Assembly (NCBI GenBank): GCA_033764055.1
Contig: JANRJI010000134.1
Coordinates: forward strand, 76,661-140,660
Direction: 5' to 3'
Length of the DNA stretch: 64,000 nucleotides
From: Ga0077555 sp033764055
GTDB taxonomy: Bacteria > Pseudomonadota > Alphaproteobacteria > Rhizobiales > Hyphomicrobiaceae
The notes under the pieces were generated by a model. The model did no database searches, had not been told where the DNA came from, and saw only the letters and a list, made by a program, of their open reading frames with translations. The position numbers and the translations under genes are program-made. Each line of letters starts with the position of its first letter. Within the stretch, counting starts at the first letter, position 1. Shown piece after piece: positions 8,647-16,491 of the stretch.

Positions 8647-9822
8647 GTGGCCGATATCGTCATCCAAGGTGGATCTGCGCTGATCGGGCAGGAGCTCGTC
8701 ACGACCGACGTGTCCGTGGCGGTGAAGGACGGCCATGGCATCCTGGGCTTGGACCCGTCGGCCGACAGCCGCCTGGTGATCGACGCCCGGGGGCTGCTGG
8801 TCCTGCCGGGGCTCGTCGACGTGCACGGCGATGCGTTCGAGCGCCAGCTCATGCCGAGGCCGGGGGTCGGCATCGATCTCGATATCGCGCTGATCGAGAC
8901 GGACCGTCAGCTGGTCGCGAATGGCATTACCACGGCCTGTCACGGCGTCACGCGATCATGGGAGCCGGGCCTCAGGGACGCGGCCAACGCGCGGGCGCTG
9001 CTTCAGGCCTTGGAGCGACTCCGGCCGCGACTGGCCGCGGATACGCGGTTTCACCTCAGGCACGAGACCTACAACCTCGATGGCGAGGCCGAGATCCTGG
9101 AGTGGCTTCGGGACGGGCGCATCGACGTCATCGCCTTCAACGACCACATGTCGGGGACCATAAAGGCTCGGCATCGGCCGGATAAGATGGCCAAGATGGT
9201 GGAGCGGTCGGGGCTCACGGCGACCGCGTTCGCAGCCCTGGTCGAGCGGATCGCGGCGCGGGCCGACGAGGTGCCAGCCTCGATCGCGCGCATCGCAGCC
9301 GCGGCCCAGGCCGCGGGCACCCCTGCGATGTCGCACGACGACATGAGCATCGATCAGCGGCAATGGTTCGCGCGGCTCGGCGTTGCGATAGCGGAGTTCC
9401 CGCTGACGGAGGCAGTGGCCGAGGCAGCCGTGGACGATGGCGCGTCGACGGTGTTCGGTGCGCCAAACGTGCTTCGGGGCGGTAGTCACACCGGCTGTCC
9501 GGATGCCGCCGAGATGGTCGAGCGCGGCTGGTGCCGGGTGTTGGCATCGGACTACTTCTATCCGGCGTTGCTGCAGGCCCCGTTCGTGCTGCGGGATCGG
9601 CGCGCAATGCGGCTTGCGGAGGTGTGGCCGCTGGTTTCGGCCAACGCGGCGGCAGCACTGGGCCTGATGGACCGCGGCACGATCGCGGACGGCAAGCGCG
9701 CGGATGTCGTGCTCGTTGCGGACGTGGCCGGGCAGCCAGCCCACGTGGTCGCGACCATCGCCAACGGGCGGCTGGTGCATCTGGCCGACGGGGAACGTGT
9801 CAAGGCGAGTGCAGCTCCGTGA
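8647..9822 (+). CDS. phnM: PhnM-like amidohydrolase (ribose 1-methylphosphonate 5-triphosphate diphosphatase)
   Basis: A 391-residue metal-dependent hydrolase of the PhnM family. In the C-P lyase pathway PhnM removes pyrophosphate from alpha-D-ribose 1-methylphosphonate 5-triphosphate. Family features include LPGLVDVHGDAFERQLMPRP (N-terminal metal site), ETYNL, DHMSGT, MSHDD and the late GAPNVLRGGSHTG. GTG is chosen as start because AGGGGA lies 6 bases before it. No phnG-L, phosphonate transporter or phnN is nearby, so this is either a dispersed pathway component or a paralogue with another phosphoribosyl substrate. Confidence in the family is high, in the exact substrate moderate. Confidence 0.85.
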   Translation: MADIVIQGGSALIGQELVTTDVSVAVKDGHGILGLDPSADSRLVIDARGLLVLPGLVDVHGDAFERQLMPRPGVGIDLDIALIETDRQLVANGITTACHGVTRSWEPGLRDAANARALLQALERLRPRLAADTRFHLRHETYNLDGEAEILEWLRDGRIDVIAFNDHMSGTIKARHRPDKMAKMVERSGLTATAFAALVERIAARADEVPASIARIAAAAQAAGTPAMSHDDMSIDQRQWFARLGVAIAEFPLTEAVAEAAVDDGASTVFGAPNVLRGGSHTGCPDAAEMVERGWCRVLASDYFYPALLQAPFVLRDRRAMRLAEVWPLVSANAAAALGLMDRGTIADGKRADVVLVADVAGQPAHVVATIANGRLVHLADGERVKASAAP

Positions 9823-9982
9823 GCCGGCGAGTTGCGAAAAAAGCCTCGGCAATGGCAGTCAAAAGATTCTACAGATCGGCTGTCGAAAGTGGCGGGAGCG
9901 CGACCGCCCCGCCCCTCCTCCGCGGATCATTTCGTTTGAGGCTCGCCCCCGGGGCGCACCGCCCGGGAGAAGGCCGGCGCCA

Positions 9983-10777
9983 TCATCGGCCCTGGAACCT
10001 GGGCTTGCGCTTCTCCATGAAGGCGCGGCGGCCCTCGATGTAGTCCTCGCTGGCGAAGCAGGTGTCGACCATGCCGTTGACGGCGGCCATGTCGCGCTTC
10101 GACTCGTCGAAGGTAGCGGCGTTGATGGCCATCTTGGCGGCCTTCATGGTCAGCGGCGCGTTCTCGGCAATGCGGCTGGTGTAGTCCTTCACGTAGCTCT
10201 CGAGCTGATCGACGGGCACGACGCGATTGACGAGTCCCATCTGCAGCGCCTCGGCGGCGTTGAACTTGCGGGCGGTGAAGAAGATTTCCTTGGCGTAGGA
10301 GGGGCCGACCACATCGACCAGCCGCTTCATGCCGCCGTAGCGGTAGCCGAGGCCGAGGCGAGCCGCCGGAACGGCGAACACCGAGTCGTCGCTGGCGATG
10401 CGGATGTCCGTGTTGAGGGCCATGCCGAGGCCGCCGCCGATACAGATGCCGCGGATCATGGCGATGGTCGGCTTGGTGGCGGCCTGGATCACCGCCGCGG
10501 CATGATCGCCCGCGGCGTTGTAGATCTTCACGTCCTCGGCGCTCGACCGCTTCTTCTCGAACTCGGAGATATCGGCTCCCGATACGAACGCCTTGTCGCC
10601 GGCGCCCGCGAGCACGATTCCCCGCACCTCCGGATCGTTCTCGAATGCCTCGATGATCTTCGGAATCGCGACCCACATCTCGAACGAGACGGCGTTCCTC
10701 TTCTCGGGCTGGTTGAAGATCATCCAGCCGATGCCGCCATCTTTCTTGGCGATCATCTTAGTCGTGCCGGTGTCCAT
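9983..10777 (-). CDS. Enoyl-CoA hydratase/isomerase family protein
   Basis: A 264-residue crotonase-fold enzyme. The oxyanion-hole segments are AGAGDKAFVSGADISEF and IRGICIGGGLGMALNTDI. In the second acid/base position the sequence reads AARLGLGYRYGG, lacking the glutamate of classical hydratases, so another crotonase activity (isomerase, hydrolase or decarboxylase) is possible. A GAGGAGG ribosome site lies 5 bases before the ATG. It is downstream of pcaHG on the same strand, separated by about 180 bp that hold a short tandem repeat, so cotranscription is uncertain. Confidence 0.85.
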   Translation of the reverse strand: MDTGTTKMIAKKDGGIGWMIFNQPEKRNAVSFEMWVAIPKIIEAFENDPEVRGIVLAGAGDKAFVSGADISEFEKKRSSAEDVKIYNAAGDHAAAVIQAATKPTIAMIRGICIGGGLGMALNTDIRIASDDSVFAVPAARLGLGYRYGGMKRLVDVVGPSYAKEIFFTARKFNAAEALQMGLVNRVVPVDQLESYVKDYTSRIAENAPLTMKAAKMAINAATFDESKRDMAAVNGMVDTCFASEDYIEGRRAFMEKRKPRFQGR

Positions 10778-10870
10778 TGTGCCTCCTCGGGCGGTGCGAT
10801 CAGAGCCGGTCGCTCGCGGCCATTTCCAGCCGACGCATTGACCGAGGTCAAGCGCCATGCGTCCATCGCA

Positions 10871-10907
10871 ACAGTCCAGGGGCCAACGACAGTCCAGGGG
10901 GCCAACG
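10871..10907. repeat. Two-copy tandem repeat of 18/19 bp
   Basis: The unit ACAGTCCAGGGGCCAACG is repeated immediately, the second copy having one extra G. It lies in the gap between the pcaG stop and the enoyl-CoA hydratase start. It may be a chance duplication or paired regulator sites. Confidence 0.6.
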
Positions 10908-10958
10908 ACGCCGACTCGTCGGCCGGGTGCCACCGCCTCTCCCTGGAGCGAGCGCAGG

Positions 10959-11531
10959 TCAGACGTCGAAGAACACTGTCTCGTCGTCGCCCTGAAGGCG
11001 GATGTCGAGCCGGTAGCCGCCGGCCTCCTTCCGCGCAACGAGGGTGGCGCGGCGGTCCTCGGGCACAGACTGCAGCACCGGGTCCGTTGCGTTGGCCGCC
11101 ACCTCATCCTCGAAGTAGAGCCGCGTATAAAGGTGGTTCTGGCCGCCGCGGGCAAACACGATGAGGGTCACGTGTGGGGCTTGGCCGTCACCGATGGCGC
11201 CTGGCTTCACCGTGTCGAAAGCATAGACCCCCTTGTCGTCGGCAGCACAACGCCCGAAGCCCGTGAAGGTAGCGTTCGACGAGCGGCCATCCGCCGGATG
11301 TGCATAGCGCCCCTGCGCATCGGCCTGCCACAACTCGACCAGCGCGTCGGCCAACGGCTGGCCCAGGCCGTCGACGACGGTTCCCGAGATGCGAATCCGA
11401 TGGCCGGGCACGGTTTCATCGGCAACGCGGGTTCCGGCGAGGCTCTTGTAGTCGTATCCGGACTGCTCCGGCGTGAGCATGTAGTGGAAGAACGGACCGG
11501 CCGTCTGCGAGGGCGTTTGCTTGAGCGTCAT
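10959..11531 (-). CDS. pcaG: Protocatechuate 3,4-dioxygenase alpha subunit
   Basis: A 190-residue alpha subunit of the intradiol ring-cleaving dioxygenase that converts protocatechuate to 3-carboxy-cis,cis-muconate. The start MTLKQTPSQTAGPFFHYMLT and the beta-sandwich motifs VELWQADAQGRYAHP and GFGRCAADDKGVYAFDTVKPG are typical. As expected for PcaG, the iron-ligand tyrosine/histidine set of the beta subunit is not complete. It lies 21 bp downstream of pcaH in the same direction, forming the standard pcaHG unit. No other beta-ketoadipate genes (pcaB, C, D, I, J) are visible in the window. Confidence 0.95.
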   Translation of the reverse strand: MTLKQTPSQTAGPFFHYMLTPEQSGYDYKSLAGTRVADETVPGHRIRISGTVVDGLGQPLADALVELWQADAQGRYAHPADGRSSNATFTGFGRCAADDKGVYAFDTVKPGAIGDGQAPHVTLIVFARGGQNHLYTRLYFEDEVAANATDPVLQSVPEDRRATLVARKEAGGYRLDIRLQGDDETVFFDV

Positions 11532-11552
11532 GATGGCTGTCTCCGTCGGCGG

Positions 11553-12257
11553 TCAGGCGACCATGGGCGTCTCGACCCGCCCCCTGAGCACGATTTCGAA
11601 GCGATAGCCGAGGGCGAAGCCCGGCTCGGTCACCGCGAGGTCGAATGCCGCCACGAGTCGGGCGCGGGCCTCGGCCGGCACGCCCATATAGATCGGATCC
11701 TGGGCAAGCAATGGATCAGCCGGAAAGAACATCTGCGTGACGAGGCGCGTCGCGATCGACGGGCCGAACAGTGACAGATGGATGTGGGCGGGACGCCAGG
11801 CATTGTCGTGGTTCTGCCATGGATATGCGCCCGGCTTCAGGGTGTGGAACCTGAAGCCGCCATCGCCGTCGGTGACGCAGCGGCCGGCGCCGAGGAAGTT
11901 GGGGTCGAGTGGCGCATCGTGGCGGTCGTTGTGGTGGGCATAGCGGCCGGCGGCGTTGGCCTGCCAGACCTCGACGAGTGTGTTGGCGACCGGTCGGCCG
12001 TTTTCGTCGAGGACGCGCCCGGAAACCACGATCCGCTCGCCGATCGGCTCGCCGGTCTTGCGGGCATTGCGCGTGAGGTCGGCGTCGTCCGCCGCCAGTG
12101 ACTCGTGCCCGTAGACCGGGCCAGTCAACTCGGTGAGCGACTGGCGGATCGGCACCAGTGGCTTCCTGGGTGCGCGGTAGACCGTGGACTTGTAGGCGGG
12201 ATCGATCGACCGCGGGTGGCTTGCCCAATCACGAGGGCGGAATGGGTTGTCCTGCAC
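11553..12257 (-). CDS. pcaH: Protocatechuate 3,4-dioxygenase beta subunit
   Basis: A 234-residue, iron-bearing catalytic subunit of protocatechuate 3,4-dioxygenase. All four Fe(III) ligands are in place: Y106 (GRYAHH), Y145 (AYPWQNH), and H158 and H160 (RPAHIHLS). DPAYKSTVYRAP near the start is the conserved PcaH N-terminal signature. GTG is taken as the start because GGAG lies 7 bases upstream and it gives the usual length; no ATG fits. pcaG follows after 21 bp. The promoter probably lies in the roughly 150 bp shared with the divergent GMC-type gene; no PcaQ-like site was identified with confidence. Confidence 0.95.
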   Translation of the reverse strand: MQDNPFRPRDWASHPRSIDPAYKSTVYRAPRKPLVPIRQSLTELTGPVYGHESLAADDADLTRNARKTGEPIGERIVVSGRVLDENGRPVANTLVEVWQANAAGRYAHHNDRHDAPLDPNFLGAGRCVTDGDGGFRFHTLKPGAYPWQNHDNAWRPAHIHLSLFGPSIATRLVTQMFFPADPLLAQDPIYMGVPAEARARLVAAFDLAVTEPGFALGYRFEIVLRGRVETPMVA

Positions 12258-12409
12258 GGATGCGCTCCAGTCGACAATCGGAACCGACAGTGTAGACCTC
12301 CCTGGGCGGAGCAGCCAGCAGTCTGGCTCCACACTGGTCCGGCTCGACACCGTGCCGCCGGGGCGCTATGGGGCATCGTCGCCGGAACATAGCTCTCGAG
12401 GGGCTTTGA

Positions 12410-14089
12410 ATGACCCGCCTCGCTCGACCCCTCTCCGAGATCAAGCCTCGCTACGACGTCGTCGTCGTCGGCTCCGGCTATGGCGGCGGAGTCGCGGCTT
12501 CGCGGTTGGCACGTGCGGGCAGGAGCGTGTGCCTCATCGAGCGGGGCCGCGAGCGTCTCACCGGGGAGTTTCCCTCGCGTTTCCCCGAGATGCGTTCGGA
12601 GATGCAAGTGACGGGGCGCCGGACAGGTTTCGGCTCCCCCACGGCGCTGTTCGACGTTCGGCTCGGCGAGGACATGCACGTGCTCGTCGCCTGCGGCCTC
12701 GGTGGTGGCTCCCTGGTAAATGCGGGCGTCGCGCTTCGGCCAGATCCGCGGGTCTTTCTCGACGCGGCCTGGCCCGGTCAGATTACCCAGGACGGCTTTC
12801 TCGACGAAGGCTTTGCGCGAGCAGCCCGCTGGCTGAGGCCAGCCAACCATGCGGGAGCCCGGTCGCTGACCAAGTTCAGGGCGTTGGAGGCGGCCGGCTC
12901 CGCTTTGGGCAGGAGTGCCGTAAACCCGCCCGTCGTCGTGAGCTTCGAGCCCAACATCAACCCGGCAGGCATCGCTCAGCCGGCCTGCACACTCTGCGGC
13001 GACTGCTGTGCCGGCTGCAATGTCGGCGCGAAAAATACCGTTGCTCTGACCTACCTCCCCGATGCCGCGCGCCACGGGGCCGCGGTTTTCTGCGAGCTTC
13101 GCGTCTCTCACGTGCGCAAGGCCCCTGGCGGACGTTGGCGAGTCCATGCCGTGCGCCTGGACGCCGTGCCGAAGGGCGTGGCGCAAGAGATCACGCTCGA
13201 GGCGGACATGGTGGTGCTGGCGGCCGGCTCGCTGGGCTCGACCGAGATCCTGCTGCGTTCACGCGAGAACGGCCTTCCTCTGTCCGACCGCCTCGGACAG
13301 CGCTTCTCCGCCAACGGCGACATCATCGCCTTTGGCTATGGTGCCAAGGTTCCGGTCGATGCCATCGGTATCGGCCATCCGCCGAGGATCGGCCTGCAGG
13401 TGGGCGCTGCCGTCAGCGGTCAGATCGACATCGAGGATCCGGGCGATCTCGCCAATGAAATGCATATCCAGGAGGGCGTGATGCCCTCGGCCTTGGCGCC
13501 GATGTTGCCGGTCCTGTTCGTCCCGAACGGCCGGCTGCTGGGCGCTCTGCAAAGCCTGATCAACGGCGTCTACAAGGGACCACTCGCCAGCTTGCAGACG
13601 TTCTTTGCCGTCTCGCACGACAGTGCAGGCGGCAGCTTTCGGCTGGTGGAGGACAAGCTGACCCTCGCCTGGCCGGGCGCAGCGGACGAGCCGGTCTACA
13701 GGCGCCTCGACGCCGCGTTGTCGGCGCTGGTCGAGCGCTCCGGCGGCAGCTATGTCAAGAATCCATTGGCCGGAAGCGTCATGGGCAATCAGCCCGCCAC
13801 TGCCCACCCGCTTGGCGGTTGCGGCATGGGGCGCGAGGCTGGTGATGGCGTGGTCGATCACAAGTGCCGGGTCTTCGCGGGGCGGGATGCGGGCACCGGC
13901 GTCCACGACGGCCTCTATGTGATCGATGGGGCGATCATTCCCCGCTCGCTCGGCGTCAATCCGCTGCTGACCATCACAGCGCTCGCCGAGCGCGCGCTCC
14001 TGCACATGGCGGCCGAACACAGGCTGACGTTCGACGATGCGCCGCGTTGGAGCGGCGTTCCGTCACCGCCCGAGCGACCGCTCGGGTGA
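12410..14089 (+). CDS. GMC-like FAD oxidoreductase with Cys-cluster insert (cholesterol-oxidase-like)
   Basis: A 559-residue flavoprotein. It has an N-terminal FAD motif (VVVVGSGYGGGVAASRLARAG) and a C-terminal GMC segment (TAHPLGGCGMGREAGDG, then DGAIIPRSLGVNPLLTITALAER). Between them is a ferredoxin-like cysteine cluster CTLCGDCCAGCNVGAKNT (C193, C196, C199, C200, C203). The same arrangement occurs in ChoD-like GMC proteins, where cluster binding has been proposed but the role is unclear. It should oxidise a hydroxyl compound, possibly a sterol-like or polycyclic substrate. GAGGGG lies 7 bases before the ATG. It is divergent from pcaHG. Confidence 0.82.
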   Translation: MTRLARPLSEIKPRYDVVVVGSGYGGGVAASRLARAGRSVCLIERGRERLTGEFPSRFPEMRSEMQVTGRRTGFGSPTALFDVRLGEDMHVLVACGLGGGSLVNAGVALRPDPRVFLDAAWPGQITQDGFLDEGFARAARWLRPANHAGARSLTKFRALEAAGSALGRSAVNPPVVVSFEPNINPAGIAQPACTLCGDCCAGCNVGAKNTVALTYLPDAARHGAAVFCELRVSHVRKAPGGRWRVHAVRLDAVPKGVAQEITLEADMVVLAAGSLGSTEILLRSRENGLPLSDRLGQRFSANGDIIAFGYGAKVPVDAIGIGHPPRIGLQVGAAVSGQIDIEDPGDLANEMHIQEGVMPSALAPMLPVLFVPNGRLLGALQSLINGVYKGPLASLQTFFAVSHDSAGGSFRLVEDKLTLAWPGAADEPVYRRLDAALSALVERSGGSYVKNPLAGSVMGNQPATAHPLGGCGMGREAGDGVVDHKCRVFAGRDAGTGVHDGLYVIDGAIIPRSLGVNPLLTITALAERALLHMAAEHRLTFDDAPRWSGVPSPPERPLG

Positions 14090-14122
14090 TGACACCGCCG
14101 CCCTTGGCGCGCCCGTTGAAGG

Positions 14123-15094
14123 CTACTCCAGCTTGATATTGCCGGCCTTGATCAGCTCGAGATTGGCCTTGATGTCGTCCTCCAGCGCCTTGCGGGTCTG
14201 GTCGGGCGTCATCGGATAGACGATCGCATTGACGGTCCAGAGCTTCTTCTTGAATTCGTCGCTCTTGGCGAGCTCGAGCATCTTCGCGTTCATTTTCTGG
14301 ACGACGGCATCGGGAAGCCCTTTCGGTCCGAAGAAGCCGAACCAGATCGGGACATCGGCATCCTTGATGCCAGCCTCCGTCATGGTGGGAACGTTAGGGA
14401 AATCCTGATTTCGGGACTTGCCGTTTATCGCCAGGAGGATCAGCTTGCCGGCCTTGACGTGCGGCAACGTGATCGGCTCGTTCTGCATGTGCACGTTGCC
14501 GGGAAGGACGTCATTCAGGGCATCCGCGCCGCCGCGATATGGTACGTGCAGGATGTCGATCCCCGCCTTCACCTTGAGCGCCTCCAGGCGAAGATGGTTG
14601 GCGGTGCCGTTGCCCGACGAGGCGTATGAGAGCTTGCCCGGATTTTTCTTCGCGTAGTCGATCAGCTCCTTCATCGACTTGATGCCGAGCTTCGGGTGAA
14701 TGACGAAGCCATTCAGCACCTCGCCGGTGTGCCCGACCGCAACGACGTCCTTCAGCGGATCGTAGGGCGTCTTTCGCAGGCTCGGTAGGATCGACAGCAC
14801 TGCGTTCGGCGACATGATCAGCGTGTAGCCGTCGGGCGAAGATTTGACGAGCGCCTCCATGCCGATCATCCCGGACGCGCCGCCGCGGTTCTCGACCACG
14901 AACTGCTGCCCGAAGGCCTTGGACAACTCCTCGCACCAGGGCCGGGCTATGGCGTCGGTGGCCCCGCCTGCCGCATACGGCACGATGACCTTGACCGGCC
15001 TGTCGGGCCAGCTGGACGATTGCGCGAGTGACGGCTCAATCAGGCTGGCGAGAGCCAGACCTGCAGTTGCCGCCAGGAAATTTCTGCGCTTCAT
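14123..15094 (-). CDS. Tripartite tricarboxylate transporter receptor (Bug family), copy 1
   Basis: A 323-residue periplasmic substrate-binding protein of the Bug/TctC family. It begins with a twin-arginine-like export signal (MKRRNFLAATAGLALASLIE). The mature start SWPDRPVKVIVPYAAGGATD and the central KNPGKLSYASSGNGTANHL and ILHVPYRGGADALNDVLPG are family signatures. GGGAGG 6 bases upstream fixes the ATG; a second ATG 24 bases further up has no such site. It is the last gene of the tctB-tctA-receptor locus and a close paralogue of the receptor just upstream. The ligand is unknown, with carboxylates typical. Confidence 0.9.
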   Translation of the reverse strand: MKRRNFLAATAGLALASLIEPSLAQSSSWPDRPVKVIVPYAAGGATDAIARPWCEELSKAFGQQFVVENRGGASGMIGMEALVKSSPDGYTLIMSPNAVLSILPSLRKTPYDPLKDVVAVGHTGEVLNGFVIHPKLGIKSMKELIDYAKKNPGKLSYASSGNGTANHLRLEALKVKAGIDILHVPYRGGADALNDVLPGNVHMQNEPITLPHVKAGKLILLAINGKSRNQDFPNVPTMTEAGIKDADVPIWFGFFGPKGLPDAVVQKMNAKMLELAKSDEFKKKLWTVNAIVYPMTPDQTRKALEDDIKANLELIKAGNIKLE

Positions 15095-15455
15095 GTGCTT
15101 CCTCCCTGCATTTTTCATGTCTCCTGGCCGTTGTCCGGCCAGTCTGCTTAAAGCTGCTCAACCTTGATGTTCTTTTTCCGGATCACCTCTTTGGCTTTTG
15201 CGCTTTCGCTGAACAAAATCTGCCGCAAGGCCTCGGCCACGGCCTCGTCAAGTCGCAGATCGGCAGGCCGAGTCCATGCGGCTGCCGGCACGCGCCGGAG
15301 ACGACGACAGGGCGGCTGAGACAGTCCGGCCCGCCACGATGCAACGTCGGGCGGGCCGGCAAACCAACGGCGAGGGGCCTGAGGTCCGTGGTGGTGATGT
15401 CGCCGAGCCCATCTTGCCGTCCTCCCAGACGCCAGCGCGACAGCGGACCTCCGCG
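15095..15455. other. Gap between the two receptor genes
   Basis: No intact gene. It holds a 7-bp inverted repeat (CTGGCCG, TTGTC loop, CGGCCAG at 15124-15142) and, on the minus strand, a short open frame that resembles the tail of a larger protein (listed separately). This looks like a decayed or rearranged stretch between duplicated receptor genes. Confidence 0.4.
15148..15291 (-). pseudogene. Possible C-terminal gene remnant
   Basis: A 47-codon open frame whose translation (DLRLDEAVAEALRQILFSES, then AKAKEVIRKKNIKVEQL) looks like the amphipathic tail of a real protein rather than random GC-rich sequence. It has no ribosome site and no recognisable N-terminal domain. It may be the end of a broken gene lost between the two Bug receptors. 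The parent family was not identified, and it could equally be noise. Confidence 0.2.
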
Positions 15456-16427
15456 CTACTCCAGCTTGATGTTTGCAGCCTTGATCAACTCGGCATTGCG
15501 CTTGGTGTCTGCTTCGAGATAGTCGCGCATCTCATCCGGCGTCTGAACCGGCACCTGCGAGTTGATGGCGCGCATCCTGGCCTTCATGTCGTCCGTCTTG
15601 GCGATCTCCACGAGCTTCGCGTTGAACGCCGTGGTGATTTCCTTGGGCGTGCCCGCCGGTGCCCAGATCGAGTACCAGATGGGCACATCGGCATCCTTGA
15701 GGCCGTGCTCGGTCAGCGTCGGCACATCGGGGAAATCCGGATTGCGCTCGCTGTGGTTGATGTTGAGCAGGATCAGCTTGCCGGCCTTCACGTGCGGGAG
15801 CACGTTGATCTCGTTCATCATGTGAACGTTGCCCGGCAGCAGATCATTCAGCGCATCGGCGCTGCCCCGGTAGGGCACGTGCAGAATGTCGATGCCCGCC
15901 TTGAACTTCAGCATCTCCAGGCGGAGTTGCGTCGCAGTGCCGAGACCCGCAGAGCCGTAGCTGAGCTTGCCCGGATTCTTCTTGGCGTACTCCACCATCT
16001 CCTTGAAGTTCTTCACGCCCACCGACGGATGGATGACGAAGCCGCAGACGAGGTCACCCGTCCTGCCGACGGGCTCGAAGCTCTTGATGGGGTCGTACGG
16101 CGTCTTCCGCAAGCTCGGCAACACCGTCATGGTGGCATTCGGCGTGAACAGGAAGGTGTAGCCGTCGGGCGCGGCCTTGGCGGCTGCCTCCGTGCCGATC
16201 ATGCCGCCCGCGCCGCCGCGATGCTCAAGGACGAACTGCTGCCCGAACGCCTTCGACAAGACCTCCGACCAGGGGCGGGCCAGCAGGTCGGTAGCGCCGC
16301 CGGGCGCATAGGGCAGAATCAGCTTGACCGGCTTGTCGGGCCAACCGGCCGCACGTGTGCCGGCTGCGGGAACGGCGGTCGCTGCCACGGTGGCGCCGGC
16401 GAGGCCGAGGAATTTACGACGATGCAT
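15456..16427 (-). CDS. Tripartite tricarboxylate transporter receptor (Bug family), copy 2
   Basis: A 323-residue Bug-family periplasmic receptor, clearly homologous to the downstream copy and of identical length. Its export signal MHRRKFLGLAGATVAATAVP contains a good Tat-type RRKFLG motif. GWPDKPVKLILPYAPGGATD, SLRKTPYDPIKSFEPVGRTG and ILHVPYRGSADALNDLLPG are shared signatures, and both proteins end in NIKLE. It lies 64 bp downstream of tctA in the same direction and is the natural receptor of the TctAB permease. Differences from copy 1 in the ligand-lobe region (NEINVLPHVKAG against NEPITLPHVKAG) suggest related but distinct ligands. Confidence 0.9.
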   Translation of the reverse strand: MHRRKFLGLAGATVAATAVPAAGTRAAGWPDKPVKLILPYAPGGATDLLARPWSEVLSKAFGQQFVLEHRGGAGGMIGTEAAAKAAPDGYTFLFTPNATMTVLPSLRKTPYDPIKSFEPVGRTGDLVCGFVIHPSVGVKNFKEMVEYAKKNPGKLSYGSAGLGTATQLRLEMLKFKAGIDILHVPYRGSADALNDLLPGNVHMMNEINVLPHVKAGKLILLNINHSERNPDFPDVPTLTEHGLKDADVPIWYSIWAPAGTPKEITTAFNAKLVEIAKTDDMKARMRAINSQVPVQTPDEMRDYLEADTKRNAELIKAANIKLE

Positions 16428-16491
16428 CTCGAGGACTACTCCGTTTGTGACGTTGGGCGTTCGGCGCGCGGACGCCCGCTTTCACCGTCGC

